Positions 19,684-32,814 of a stretch of 64,000 nucleotides of DNA are shown piece by piece (within the stretch, counting starts at the first letter, position 1; every line of letters begins with the position of its first letter). The stretch is taken from the NCBI GenBank assembly GCA_037074705.1, contig CM073590.1, forward strand, positions 165,104,746-165,168,745, in the 5' to 3' direction. A program made the translations under genes and the position numbers. The notes beneath the pieces are model-generated. The model did no database searches. It had not been told where the DNA came from and saw only the letters and a list, made by a program, of their open reading frames with translations. The DNA comes from Zhengitettix transpicula. Lineage: Eukaryota > Arthropoda > Insecta > Orthoptera > Tetrigidae.

Positions 19684-21490
19684 TTATTCTCGCTTAATAA
19701 AAAGGTAACAAAAAAACCTTTGCCATGCTGATAACCTACTACAATTCGGTGGAGGAACAATTTACACCTATTTCAACAAAGTGGAACACCCTTTCATAAA
19801 ATTTAAATATTGTAAGTATTTATTTATTCTGTTTTGGAAGTTTATTGTAAAAATATATTGCAGTGCAACTCAAGAGGACATTTATGATAGTTGTCTGCAA
19901 TAAACCGTAATTCATGCGAGCGAAACCGCGTGCAACAGCTAAATACAATTAAGCGTGAATTTGTTAATAAATCATACCAAAGTAATTACTTTAAGTAAAA
20001 TTTGTTGTCTCAGTGGAAGTCAATGTGCATACAAAGTAAAACACATTGCTTCATGAATTCAAATGCAGAAACCAAGATCGAAAACAGCTTAGAGCTGTGG
20101 TATAAACATTATTTTGAAATATTACTTATTAATGTTCACATATTAATTGTATCTAAAATCAGGTATTTCGATCACTAATGTTCAGTAATGTCTATAATGG
20201 TTTGAAACCGAGGTGGTAATTAAATACAGCATTTTTATTTCAGGCCAAATTTTTGTATACGAATTATTATACATCGACGCCGTGAGATTTACGACAGACT
20301 TATTTTATTTTACAAGTAATTCCGTACAGTATATTTTCCGGTAAATATTTATTTTAAGTATTTCATAATTAAACACTAAATTCTATATAAGTGTTTAGCT
20401 CATATTTTTTTAAAAAAAATATGCGTACTGACATATTTTAATAATTGTTGTTTCATGGAAAATGCGAACTTATAAAGAGTATGTAAACAGTACGGAAGAA
20501 TATAAATTATTTCCAAAGTGAGAAGTGTTCAATTCTTAGATAGTGTTCGTTTAGGGTTATAAAGCTTCTAAGAAGCTCATCTGACTGTCTAAATTATATT
20601 ATTTTTATAATTCCATAATAATTACACAGATGGTATTAACCATTTTTGATTTAATATTTAGCCAAGACAGTACCTACCAAAACGGAAGTTTGACATTGAG
20701 TGAGGAAGGAAGTTTCGCTATGCTTGGGATTTATCTTTCACCGCTGGATTTCCTTGTTTATTCGACATAACAAGCGACTACTACAAAGTTATGCGAGATA
20801 ATTCCTGCTTCTTAGTTATCAGTCGGAAATTCCAGTCGGCTGCTGGAAGTTATTCGTCGTAGACACAGGAAAAAGAAGAGAAGATCCACGTGCATCTACA
20901 GTGACCCATTTAATATTAATTCAAAAACAACAAAAGTTTAATGAAAATTTTTTATGTAAATAAGTAAATATTGATTGTATAATAGAGCAATAATATTTTT
21001 GGAAGTGAAACTATCAGTACAAAATAAACATCGTTAACATGAGAATGCTGCATCCTACATGTTAATTATAAATGAGATTCATGTGAAGACTTTTGTGAGT
21101 CGATTGTCACAATATCTTATTTTAGACGTAACTCTGATGTCCGGTTATAGTCTTTATTTCTTTATTTCATAATTCAAAAAATTAAATTATAAGTTGAAAG
21201 ATTTTAGTAAAGCAGGAAACAAACATAGATGATGGCTAAACTCTTCATACACTTGTAACGTTCTTAAATTATTAAGAATAAAAAAATAACTTTGTTTCAA
21301 CTCAATAATGTATTTACAGTATATATCACTATATATAAACAAACCAGTAAATTACAACAAAAAATAATACATTTACGAAAAAGTTACAGAACAGTTTTGC
21401 TAACGCCTCAGATAAATTAATAGGACTCATACATTAAACGGGAATTTATTCTCTGTTAGAGGCATTAATTCAGTTGCACTCATAATACAA
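19684..21490. other. AT-rich intergenic DNA, no recognised feature
   Basis: No protein fragment or RNA gene is seen. A slightly GC-richer patch at 20670-20890 has no open frame of note. Confidence 0.45.
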
Positions 21491-21496
21491 CTGGTG

Positions 21497-21749
21497 CAGC
21501 TCTCCTGCCATCGGAAGGGCGTGGGACAAGTACCAAATGCCCGTCCTACCTGATTCAGGTTTTCTAAGATTTGCCCTGCATCACTTTTAGGCGAATGCCG
21601 GGTAGGATCCTTAAACCATAGCCCGAGGGCTCTAGTTAACCTTTGTCTATCTTCCTATACCATTTCAAATCCCTTCCTATGCTCTTAAAGGGGAGTTGCT
21701 ACAACGAGGATTACCCGCGTGTGTGTGACCTGTTACTCTAAAAAAAAAT
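21497..21749 (+). repeat. SINE-like retroposon A, copy 2 (5' truncated)
   Basis: Plus-strand copy of the 3' half, from CTCCTGCCATCGGAAGGGCG to CCTGTTACTCT followed by nine A residues. Confidence 0.88.
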
Positions 21750-23320
21750 AGCACAAAGTTTCATATATTTTTAAAGAGGTATTAAATCTGTATCAAGTAT
21801 AGTTGGAGCTGTATCATGCCCCAGATCTATATAAGAAAGGTATTTGAATTTTATCGATAGATAAGATAATTGATATTAAGACATTTTATGTGCAATATAT
21901 ATTGCGATATATTCACGTTTGCTACAAATTGATTTACTATAGTTTTCACATCATGCAAATAACATTTTCTAAATAAAAATAGGTAATTCTGGACGGTGAT
22001 ATTCCATGGCCTAGAATTATTCTACAGAATGGGCTATATGGTACTTAACGAGCATTTATTCTTTCGTCAATAGTTTTCTTTGCATAGAATTTAACGAATG
22101 GGGTTTCCTCGTGGTCGAGAAAAAAAAATGGTATGCCAATAAAAAAAAATTGCTGTGACCATCAGTATATCCATATTATTTTGTAATATTAGCGATCTAG
22201 ATTTTTATATTGCAAATGAGTATTTTTTTATGATTTTCAAAACGTTATAGTAGTATGCATTTGGGTGTGAAACATTACAAGAAAAATATTGTATCCATTG
22301 ATAATAAGTTACCTTTGATTGCTGAGAAACGCACGAAATGATAGAAATGTTTCAAACTTTATTAATGAACTGTGAACACAACTGCATAAAGGAGCAAGTT
22401 TATTGAACACACTACTGGGACTGTTATCAGAGAAAGAAAATTTTAAAAAACCTGACCTCAAATACCAGAGGTGAGCAATCTTCAGTAATAATTGTTATTC
22501 ACCCTTTTGGAGTTTATTACCTGAACTGAATCTCGTGACCTTCACTTTTCTCCCACAATGCTGTACTTCCCAAAAATATCCAGAATGATTCATAGCTTTG
22601 TCCTTATAAATAAACAGTCATAGAATGGAATGGTTTAAGTTTGTTTCATTGTTTCGATTTTTTTCTCAAAACAACTGAGACCAAGAGATTCTTAACGTTT
22701 GAAAGGTCACTTTATAGCACTCTTCTACATTTTCTTCCAATAGTGTATATTTCCTTATTGCTCACTTTACTTACTTGTTTTTCACCTCACTTATGACTCA
22801 CTAACTGACCTTTCTTTACATCCTACTCCTATTTTCTTTTCATTGACAGCTCCGTGTCTATTTCTGATCTCTCTATTTCTGTACGCAAGTAATGAAACTT
22901 CCTATCAATAATTGTTCACTGACAGAGTATATGAAGATAATGAAGATTAGAACTTCATCAAATCTTATGGAACTTTCATGAATACGTTTTGTATTCGTCA
23001 ATTTCTTTTAATTGGTTTCCATTTTCAGAACATATTACTTAATAGAGATAATTTCCCGGTGTGTAAGTTTGTTGACATTGTCTACAGTAGACAGTTTATG
23101 AGAGCGAGGAAGAAGTAATAGAGAAAATCCAGCGTTTCGAACAGTATAAATCTTTGTTCGTCTTCGGGAAGAGAGTGAAGAATCAGAGTAGGGCACATGA
23201 GGCCGAAGACTCCTTAACGAAATAATTCTACTACAGTCAGCTTATTTAGGAGTCTACTACCGAGTAATTCGCAACTGACCAATAGGCTTTTATACTAATT
23301 AGTTAAAAAATAGCCAAATA
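21750..23320. other. AT-rich intergenic DNA, no recognised feature
   Basis: I see no gene or repeat that I can name. Confidence 0.45.
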
Positions 23321-23324
23321 TAAA

Positions 23325-23655
23325 ACAAAATTAAGAGATAAATATCACACAACGTTTCTGCAATCCTTGTTGCTTTCGTCAGGTGATTCAGAAACGCAAG
23401 GTCCGTGAGAACGACACACCGTACAAACTACGGTGGCGAACTCAAAGCCTTAGTAAACTTGGAAATCAGCTTACGATCACATTCATTTTAATTTTAATTA
23501 TAAGTCGTCAATTTATATTATTACAACAATAGTATTGGTTATGAGTCGCCTGCTTTGTGCTGTGTGTCGTTCCTGCCGTTCTTGCGCTTTTTTAGTCAAC
23601 TGACTAAAGGAGAAATGATTTCAGAATCGATGTGTGGTATATATCAGTTAATTAT
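23325..23655. repeat. Foldback family F, complete element (locus 2)
   Basis: The left arm (about 23330-23450) and right arm (about 23545-23650) are imperfect inverted repeats. The outer arm contains the block read on minus as CTGACGA ... GAAACGTTGTGTG (23345-23381), and on plus in the right arm CTGACTA ... GAATCGATGTGTGG. The inner arm contains ACGACACACCGTACAAA and TTTGTGCTGTGTGTCGT. No coding capacity. Confidence 0.7.
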
Positions 23656-23865
23656 GGCCCTTAATTGGCTTCTTATGTGTAGTATACTTATAACACTGAC
23701 GTTTTATATTTTATTATTTTAGAGCTGTTCGGAACATAGTGTAATTTCCCTACTCCTTCCAACTTCTCATAATATCTCTACTATAGGCAATGGAACACTC
23801 GAAAATTTCTTCACAAAATATCGCTTGTAATATTAACGTTATCGTTTAGAAAACGTGTATGGAAA

Positions 23866-24381
23866 GGAAGCCTGCGAGGGCTATTCTCTCGAAGGTGAAC
23901 ATTCGCAGGGAGCTCTGGAGGAGACTGCCTTTGGGGATGTCGTCTCTTCTCTCTGGTTTTTTGAATCAATGTTCCCACAAGCCGAGGCACCTCGGCCTGT
24001 ATTGAGAGGTGTGTGTTCCGGGGTCACAGACGTTGGGCATACTGTAAGAATTGTCCGCTGTTCCCATTAGAACAGTCGGCCAGCTGCCTCCCAAACTGGT
24101 CGAGGCACGGAAAAGGGAACGCTGCGTCACCACAGAAAACCCCTCTCCCGCCATCGGAAGGCCGTGCCCAACCTTCGTAATTCAGGTTTTCTAGGTTTTT
24201 CCTGCATCACTTTTAGGTAAATGCAGGGTAGGATTCTTAAACTGCAGCCCGGGACACCTAGTGAGCCCTTCACTACCTCCGTCTATCCTTCCGTATCCCC
24301 CTTTCAAATCCCTTCCTATGCTATTAAAGGGGAGTTGTCATCATGTGGATTACCCTCATGCTGCCTGTTAGTCCAAAAAAA
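23866..24381 (+). repeat. SINE-like retroposon A, copy 3 (near full length)
   Basis: This starts with GAAGCCTGCGAGGGCTATTC and ends CCTGTTAGTCC plus seven A residues. Flanks AACGTGTATGGAA (left) and AACGGGTATGAAC (right) look like a decayed target-site duplication. It includes the conserved middle GGTGTGTGTTCCGGGGTCAC. Confidence 0.9.
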
Positions 24382-25318
24382 CGGGTATGAACGTTCAAAC
24401 GACGCACAATCTGGGCGTTGTTGCAACAGTCTACGCTTGAAGGTTCTTGCCATTTAACAGTCGTCCATTAACACGCCCGTCAGTCGTTGAGGCCGAACGC
24501 ACACAAAACAGGCGCGGATATTCTTAATTGCGCAGATTATTAATATTGATGTTCTATTTATTAAAAATAATTTTAGTTTTGTTTGAAATGATCTCGGGAT
24601 TCCAACCGGGTAACGACGTTTGTCACTGCGTATCGATTTTTGGCAAAACAATATCTTCAGGTATTATTATCGAAATTTTTTCATCCATAAATTACACAAG
24701 AAAATCATACCATCCCTATAATTTCAATTTTTATCATTATAAGTAGTCAATTTATATTTCTATGTTAGTAGTTTGTAATTAATGATTAAACTGCCGTCGT
24801 ATTTTCAGCTATCGTTTGTCAACGTATTTACCTCTATTACTGAAAACACGTCAATATTTAGTCTGTATTCTGAAAATATTCCACCATGTTTTTCTTCCAG
24901 TGCGACTTTATTTACAATGTTTACTAGCAATACGTGCCGTAATAAATGCTCCATTTGCGCGTGAAATTTTAGTGGCTTATTTTAACATACCAAAAAGACG
25001 TGTTTTGCTTCCTCACGACATAATTTGTGATTTATTGCCTATGTTTATTATATTGTGTATCCGCTAGTGATATTATTCCATATATATTTTTCCGAATATA
25101 TTAGCACAAACCAATGCAAAACGGACAGTTTATCGTTTGTAATTTTTATTTTTATTATTAATTTATGTCCAAATAAACTTTCATTAATGTTATTATTTAG
25201 AAATTGACAATCTCTCTTCTATTGGAACATTCAGTAAATTGGAAATTCTATGTTACTTGATCATCAAGTAACCAAACTTTGAAATAAATTATTTTATACA
25301 TGAATATAATATTTTTTA
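24382..25318. other. AT-rich DNA, possible 3' end of the Jockey LINE
   Basis: Mostly nothing recognisable. The palindrome GTTACTTGATCATCAAGTAAC at 25252-25272 resembles TTGATGATCAAGT sequences found in 3' ends of insect Jockey-type LINEs, so the LINE that starts at 25319 may extend to about here. Confidence 0.35.
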
Positions 25319-25798
25319 CTATGTAATCAAGTTTGTAGGTTTGTTGAATGTTTTCAATCTGCGGTGTAATGTAAGATCAATCACTAGTTGTCTGACTTAG
25401 TCATTAGAATGTCCTGCGAGATTTTGTAGATCATTAGTACGGATTCTGTGGATTTCTTCTTGGAATGTAGGCATAGTTAGGTCGTCATAGATTGTTTAAA
25501 TGTTCACAAAACCGTGGAGTGTTTAAGGTTGTACAGATAATTTTAGATTAACGGAGTTTTATAATTTTTTAACTCGAATACTTGATGCAGTCCCATTGTT
25601 GAATCCCATAAGTTCATATTGAGTTAAAAACACATTTATATAGGATCACTGTGTTTTCTGTTCTTAGTTTAGAATTTTGGCAGAGTAATCATTTAATCTG
25701 GAGAAGTTTTTTTTTAATTTAATTCATTTTGGACGTTAGGCGCGGTTTCCACGTAAGCTTAGAATCCAGCAGCAGATCTATATATTTAATTTGTGATA
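25319..25798 (-). pseudogene. Jockey-clade LINE reverse transcriptase, C-terminal part (downstream of hAT insertion)
   Basis: The minus strand reads LSQIKYIDLLLDSKLTWKPR just below the hAT element, then in broken frames TYGIQQWDC, LNTPRFCEHLN and YIPRRNPQNPY. These match the Jockey C-terminus (KYLG..LD..LTWK, TYGIQLW, NAPW, IP.V.EEI). Many stops and frameshifts are present. It continues the fragment at 26638-27095. Confidence 0.78.
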
Positions 25799-25806
25799 GG
25801 TACGAG
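25799..25806. repeat. Target-site duplication of hAT MITE, left copy
   Basis: GGTACGAG, repeated exactly at 26630-26637. Confidence 0.9.
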
Positions 25807-26629
25807 CAGTGGCGGCTCGTGCGTATGTTCTCATCTGCTATAGTGCATAAATTAATTTAGTAAGAATTAATTTTTATTAAATTTAAGAACCTTCATAATA
25901 ATTGTGTTTAAAAACTGTGAATATATGCTTCGATATCGAAGATTTTAAATTCCCCGCCTTACGTCGCGTCGATCCTAAAGCAGTGAGCTGGACAGTCAGT
26001 GCTATTGCAGTTACAGCATCGGATCGGGCGATTCAGACCAAACTGCGCATGCGCTGTAAACCTTTCCACCCCCCCCCCCCCCCCCGCGCCACCAAAAAAG
26101 TTCAAGAAACTGCTAGCTTTGTGTGCTACGGTGCTAAGGAAACGAAAGAGCCCCCCGTGCTATGACACAGAGCGCGACCGCATCAGGTGTCATAACCAAA
26201 TAAATCGAAATAAAAATTCGAACTATTCACTAATTATAAATCTTATTTTATAATAGTTCATATTTTCAAATAAAATTAATATTCGTTCATTTTTGGTAAA
26301 ATTGAAGAGGTATCATAGTGCGAAAATATACCCTACCGACCCAGAATAAAAAACTGCTCAGTGGATTGTTCCTAAAATTAACTTGATTTAAAATATTTAG
26401 TGTGAAAAATACTTTCGGGTTAGAACTACTAAATTATTACTCGTGCAAAAATTACACACTATTGGAAATTATGTTGTCAGAATTATAAATGTAGCATATT
26501 ACGTACCGGATCAGAGTAATGGCAACACCATCACTGATGTATTTTTATTTTTTTACATAGTTATAATCGTAAAAATGGTTGCTTTGGGTCATGGAGTACG
26601 TAACTTTAAAAACTGATGAACCGCCACTT
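25807..26629 (+). mobile_element. Non-autonomous hAT-type MITE, 823 bp
   Basis: The element starts CAGTGGCGGCTC and ends GAACCGCCACTT, terminal inverted repeats of about 12 bases with a few mismatches. It is flanked by an exact 8-bp duplication GGTACGAG. Both the CAGTGGCG terminus and the 8-bp target site are hallmarks of hAT transposons. Inside are a GC-rich core, a run of about 17 C (26069-26085), and open frames of 84-87 codons with no transposase motif; I regard these as non-coding. It interrupts a Jockey reverse transcriptase. Confidence 0.88.
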
Positions 26630-26637
26630 GGTACGAG
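26630..26637. repeat. Target-site duplication of hAT MITE, right copy
   Basis: GGTACGAG, identical to 25799-25806. Confidence 0.9.
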
Positions 26638-27095
26638 TGTACCGAATTTTTGATTAAGACATTCGGATGGTCAATTTTCCTGGTTGTGAAGTTTACGTGT
26701 ACTGATTTAGTGGGATTTACTTTTATACGCCATGAGTTGAGCCAGTTTTCAAGGCTGTCTAAGTGGTTTTTAGAATGGTAGCGAATAAATGAGGATCATT
26801 ATCTGTAGATGAAACTGAAATATTGTCCGCGAAGGTCGCAATAATTATATTATCCGTTATAGGGACGTCCGCTGTAAATATAATGTACAGGAGCGGTCCC
26901 CGGACACTGCCCTGCGATACTCCGGAGGCATTGGGCCGACTTTTGTAAATATCGTTATTATATTTAGTTTGGAAAGAACTATCACTAAGATAAGACTTTA
27001 ATATTAGGTAATAATCAGTGCGGAGGGTAAGTTTAAAACTGTATAATAAACCGAAGTGCCAAACACGGTGAAATTCTCGTGCAATCTAGATAGAT
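26638..27095 (-). pseudogene. Jockey-clade LINE reverse transcriptase, central domain (upstream of hAT insertion)
   Basis: One open minus-strand frame reads VWHFGLLYSFKL, YLILKSYLSDSSFQTKYN, then GVSQGSVRGPLLYIIFTADV, ATFADNISVSST and SWRIKVNPTKSVHVNFTTRK. The order AFDKVWH / GVPQGSVLGPLLY / FADD / WRIKVN..KS is that of Jockey-type reverse transcriptases. The catalytic FADD is changed to FADN. A frameshift lies near 27070 and the 5' end is missing. Confidence 0.85.
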
Positions 27096-27099
27096 AATC

Positions 27100-28740
27100 T
27101 GAAAAAGAATTTTTTCTTCTAAGCCCCTTATTATTTTGTTCAAAATTCTGTCTCACTGGTTAATTTTGGAGTAAGCTGAAATTACTTGAGAAGTTTGTCT
27201 ATTTCGGCATTCGTACTTCTTATTCAATAGTACAATAACTTCTGCATACCTTACTATTAGTATTAATTTTGGAAGATCAATGAACAGCCATTGATTAGAT
27301 ACGTTTAATAACCAGTAATTATCCACGTATCATCTACTTGAATATTATACATTTGAGAATAATGTAATGCTCTTCGTCTCGAGCGTCATAAAACCTGATA
27401 TACGTTAGCAGTTTATTACTTCGAAGTGTAGAACTCTAACCTTGATTGACGCTTCCTACATTGTCAAAATTTGCATTGAAAGCGTTGTCTCAAAATAATG
27501 GATACTGCTAACGAACCACTGGATTCTTGCATAATCAGTTCACGTATTGCTTTACAACGGTTATGAGTCTTTCTTTTTCTCTGTATATATAGTTTTCTCC
27601 GCTTTATTCTATTTGAAACTCCATTGAAACATCAGAGAGATATTTTATCAACATTTAGCAATTAAAAGTAAATTTAATGGTCTTACATTACAGTCCATAA
27701 AATATCAATCGTAAAACATCATTCCTGGTTAGAGATTACTTTTATTTCCATAATTCTGAATACTTGATACATCAGTATTGTGCAGTCAGAAAAAATTTGA
27801 ATTTTATGTGTAAACATTTTTATTTATTCATTTTTCTCTGATTAAAATAAAGTCTTAAATATTTTAATGAATTAAATTGTAAGAATAAAATGTATACAAT
27901 TTTCCTTTTGAATTAATTAAACCATGTTAAATATTGTATTTGCCCTTATCGTCTTGATAAGTTAAATCAACTGTTCACAACTTGCTCTCCGAAACAATAC
28001 AGGGTCAAATTTTTTCAACAAGCTTTAGGTGCTTCTCGTTAATTAACAGTAATTCAACGTCAAATTGAACTTACGTAACTCTATTAGATGTTTAAAGCCG
28101 TTTAACGTCTGCTAATATTGACCAGTAGTTTTCACCTCGGTTTCTGTCTCGCTACTATCACATAGCTCTCGATCATATTCAACATTTTCTCCGATAAAAT
28201 TAGTTAATTCTGTTTGCATGCAGCAAGGGTAATTTAAACTCACTAAGTAATCTATTATGTGGATGGAAATAAGCAGCTTCCGTCATCGTCGTAAAATGTA
28301 AAATAATTGAAGAAAATTGTTCTGAAATTTGTTTCCTGTCGTTATATTATGTTTGTGTTAGACAAAAAAATGTTCGTTGATATAATGTTGGACGACACGT
28401 AAAATTTATCAAGTTTATATCAATAATTTATGTGACAGTAGTTCCTGAAGACAGTATAAAGCCAAAAATTAAAGCGAATGTTAACATTTAATGCCACGAG
28501 ATATTACTATGATATTTCTATGCTTGCCATAAAAAAAGTTTAATCACGTTGCGTCCCTCGGTATCGTTTCAGTTTTCACATGAATTAAAATTATATTGTC
28601 ACTCTGGGCTGTACTTAATTATTACTTACCGTAACAGTAGCTTAACGCAGCAGTTTGTATCTCGGAATGGGGTCTAGAAAAGTCCCAATATGTCCACCAA
28701 GTAAAGTAAATTTAAATTCGAAGTGTTGAGTTCAGTACGT
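27100..28740. other. AT-rich intergenic DNA, no recognised feature
   Basis: I see no gene, RNA or named repeat. Confidence 0.45.
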
Positions 28741-28745
28741 TTGGT

Positions 28746-29185
28746 GCATGGTGAAATGAGGCTACATGAAGGTTATCCGCTTCGATGGTTCTCCGCATAA
28801 ATAGCATGGAAATGTGTGGAAAAGGGAGAATCCGGAAGGTAGAACAAGGTAGCCAAGGGTTGACTGGGGCATCCTGGGTGTATTTTAACGATCGTAACGG
28901 ATTTCACCTAAATTAAGGGATAAACCATAGAGAAAACTGCATCTTAGAACTCGTCCCACGCCCTTCCAATTACTGGAGTTTGGTTTTATGTGGAGACGCA
29001 ACATTCTCAGCTCCGTGCCTCGACCGGATTGGAGGGCAGCTCGCCGACTGGTCCAATTGAAACAGCGAATAACTCTTACCGTATGCCAAATATCCTTGAA
29101 CATACAATCTTCAAATACGGGCAAGGTGTCAAGGGAACCTTATTTTAGGAAAGGAAACTCCCCAGACAAGAAGTAAGCCCTTTCG
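28746..29185 (-). repeat. SINE-like retroposon A, copy 4 (old, diverged)
   Basis: The plus strand shows family blocks with many substitutions: GAGGCTACATGAAGGTTATCC, GGTAGCCAAGGGTTGACTGG, CGTCCCACGCCCTTCCAAT and CTCTTACCGTATGCCAAAT. The A-rich tail is no longer clear. Confidence 0.78.
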
Positions 29186-29199
29186 TGACTAGAGTGACG

Positions 29200-31280
29200 A
29201 GTCCGTTTTCCTTTGTTATTCCAAGGTCTTTTGATCACATCTACTATTGAAGTTTCTGCTTCCCAGATGGCATTTGAGACATCATTCCAATAAAGCACAT
29301 CAATATCGCCTTACAAGATATTAGTAACGAAGAGAATAAATTTTTCATGACTGGCACATATTTATGAAAAGAATGAGTAATATAATGAGTTGGGAATGAA
29401 ATAGATTGTCTCAATATTTTAGTTACTCGACGTTAGAGAAAAAATTAATTGATTTTCATAAAATTTATTACACTATGAAAATTTTCTAATTGATCAAGTA
29501 AATGGGATCTACAAAGGTTGATCTGTTAATTTTAAACAATATTGGATAAATTGATTTAATAATGTATAATACAGAACTGTTACGGTTAAAAGATCGACCA
29601 TAAGATGTATTAAAATATCCCATCATATATGTTATAAAACAAAACAATATATTTTTAAATTATTTAAATTTTATTTGGCCTCATAAACGTCTAGGTCTAT
29701 AACACTTTTACTAAGAAATATTATTAATTACATATTTCAATGATTACGAACGAATTTTTTTACAGATTCATTGAATCAGTTTTGATTGCCACATGGAATT
29801 TTGTGTGTGCAGGCATTGAATTCTTTGAATTTCTATCAAACGTACAAAATTAAATCATTTGTTTCTTACATTCATATACGATTCGACACATATTACATGA
29901 CTCAAAGTCGTTATTCTTATTATTGTTGTAATGGAAGGAAGTTATTACGATATTGATGTTAATGTAACACGATGAGTGATATCTACGAATTATTTTATCT
30001 GTATTATTCACATTTCACTTTCTTATCAAAATTACTTTCGTCATAGAGTAATGAATAATTCTGAATATAATGTGTTTTGAAATACAGGTTAGAGCTTGAT
30101 GTTTTTAAATATAGAAACACCTTATTCAATAATGGAATCCATTAATTACTATTAAATATCTGACACTGTGTTAATCGATTATTCAGTAGTAATTTGTTCT
30201 GGTATAAAGATTTGGAAATATTTTTAAGAGAAATGCCTTAAAGATTCTGTGAACATATGACCATATTTAGTCTATATTTTCATGTAGTAATATTGTCTAT
30301 CATAGCACTTCGGAATTAGTTTTATGGCAACACAACAAATATTTAAAATTAGTATCAGGCAATAATTCGATTCTTCTCCAACAACTTATTCCAATTTATG
30401 ATATTTATTTACACTCTTTTTGTTGGTAAATAATAACCAAAATAATTGTTACAAAAAATTAAGTTTCGTACTGTGTAGAAATTATTTATTTAAAAAACCT
30501 GTTACTTTTAATATTTACAAATTTTATTTAAAATAAGACTGATTTGTATTAATTTCTATTAATTCAGTCCAAAACTGAGGTTTAAATCGGTAAAAAATTT
30601 TAAAATATACATTCAGTGAGTCTTTATTTAACTAAGTTCTGGGCTGAACTGTCAGATAAACGAAATAATCATGTTCCATTGTCCAAAGATAAACTTTATT
30701 GATTGAAACCTATAATTTGAATATTTAATATATTTGCAATTTTATACAGAACAATGAATTTTACTAATTATATTATTATCATTACAATATTAAAAACATT
30801 AATCAAAATTCGGAATTCTGAAAACCCAGGTAATATGTGTATTTGACTACATACATACACACACCTCCTTGTAAAAATTTATGTTCCTGAGTAACATTGA
30901 TCTGATTCGTAATTATTAACGATAATAAAGGTCTGCATCATTTAGGAACATTGTCCAATAATTAATATTGAATGTATATGGTTTAATTATAACAATGTTT
31001 TTTTCAAATTACGAATTTTCATTTGTGTATTTAATATTGTAATGATAATAATCAAATTAGTAGGTTTAATTACTATATTTTAGATTATAGATTTAATTAG
31101 TTGTATTTTTATAATTTAGTTTTTAACCAATAAATTATATATTTGGACTATAGAACATTTTATGGTTAACAATCGAATGCTCTTTCGACAACTAAATTAA
31201 ATAAACGCTTGAAGAAAATGTGTTTAACTTGTGAATGATTAAACGCGAGATAGAAATGAATATAAATCAGCATTAATTAC

Positions 31281-31282
<2 letters not shown>
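29200..31282. other. Very AT-rich intergenic DNA, no recognised feature
   Basis: No coding or repeat signal that I can identify. Confidence 0.5.

Positions 31283-31336
<54 letters not shown>
31283..31336. repeat. (AT)n microsatellite
   Basis: About 26 AT units. Confidence 0.95.
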
Positions 31337-31337
<1 letters not shown>

Positions 31338-31639
31338 AATAAATTCAGATTTAAAAAATAACTTCTACATAATAGAGAAACACTGATTTCGATATTTAAC
31401 TTTTATAATCATTATTATGTTTATAATTAATTGACACAATCGACATGACTCAAATGTAAATAAATAACAGAAAAATTGGAATTATATTTTAGAAAAGTAA
31501 GGAATTAGTACGTAATGTTAATTTTAAATGATTGTTGTGTTGTCATATAAGCAACGTGTTTAATCATATTATGATTTTAATGTGTAACAAAACAAGGAAG
31601 AGTATTTTTCGACATATATAAGCCAAATGTAAAGAAATT

Positions 31640-32040
31640 ATGTTTCCAATCGTAAAATGCGAAATGCCAATTTTGCTGCACTCACCGCTGTCAGTCGGAC
31701 ATCCGCACAACATGACCGAAGGAGAGTCACTACGACGCGGTCGTGGATTTCTCTACTCTGCAATATCCCCTCTACCTGCTCCCACACGGTTAACCGCTTT
31801 CATAATAACTTATATAAACAGCTCCAGGCGCGAATCACCCATTGATTGTCCTACGTCATTGGCAGATAAAATTCGCCAAACTATTTACTTTTAATCGGTG
31901 TGTAATAGATGACGGCTACAAAGTCCGAGATTCATGTCAGGACAAACCATACAAACAGCTTGAAATTTATTCTCCGGTCACGTCGTAATCACTCGGCCGT
32001 GGAAAAAAGTGTCACCGGCGGGAATGCTTAACAAGTGCAG
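31640..32040. other. GC-richer island with TATA-like box
   Basis: A 400-base block with more CpG than its surroundings and CTTATATAAACAG near 31809. Two overlapping open frames (31640-31894, 31657-31845) show no family motif. It could be a promoter, an untranslated exon or an unknown repeat. Confidence 0.25.
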
Positions 32041-32285
32041 ATTCATTCATAATTCCTTGTAAACGTGGAGCATGTTTCTCATTGTTACCGGTCGCCTCAA
32101 TTTAAACCTCTATCTTTAATACTATTTGAGTATTATTATATACGTACGTAAACGATCACACGAGAGCTGAATGGTATCAATCAATGTAAGAGAATAATGT
32201 ATAAATATTCTAGTAGGGTTTTAATTTATAGAAGTTTTCGTAGCTCTTGTAGGACCATAGTGAGGGAAAGATATACATAACTACT

Positions 32286-32737
32286 TTTATTATTATTATT
32301 ATTAGAGTAACAGGCTACATGATGGTAATAAAATTGGTGGCAACTTCCCTTTAATAGCATAGGAAAGGTAGAAGAAGGTATCCAAGGGTTAACTGATTTA
32401 ATGATCTTACCCGGCTTTCGCATAATATTGATGCACGGCAAACCCTAGAAAACCTGCATCAGTTAGGTCGGGCGCTTCGTACTGGTTTCACGCCCTTCCG
32501 CTGGGGGGAGAGGGTTGCAGCATTCCCTTCTTCATGGCTCAAACAGTTCTGCAGGCGTCTGCCCGACTGATGGGAACAGCGAACAACTCTTACCGTATAC
32601 CAAAGGCCTGCGACCCCGAAACATAGACCTCTCAAAACTGACCGAGCTGCCTCGGCTTGTTCTAAAAACCAGAAAGAGCAGAAGGCATCCAAGGGAACAG
32701 CTTTCACAGGCTTCCCTTATCACAGGCTTTCCTTAAT
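32286..32737 (-). repeat. SINE-like retroposon A, copy 5
   Basis: The plus strand begins with a (TTA)n-like tail complement (32286-32303), then AGAGTAACAGGCTACATGAT. It runs to ACAGGCTTCCCTTATCACAG. It shares CCTGCATCAGTTAGGTCGGG and CTCTTACCGTATACC. Minus-strand open frames here (82 and 63 codons) are part of the repeat. Confidence 0.87.
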
Positions 32738-32814
32738 GTCAAAACTACTTCTCTTCCATCAAATTATATTTATTAATAAAAACAACCGGTAGACATATTT
32801 TCGCATATTTCATT

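Noticed and set aside
25902..26253. Frames of 84-87 codons with a proline run.
   Set aside because: They lie inside the hAT MITE and the proline run comes from a C homopolymer.
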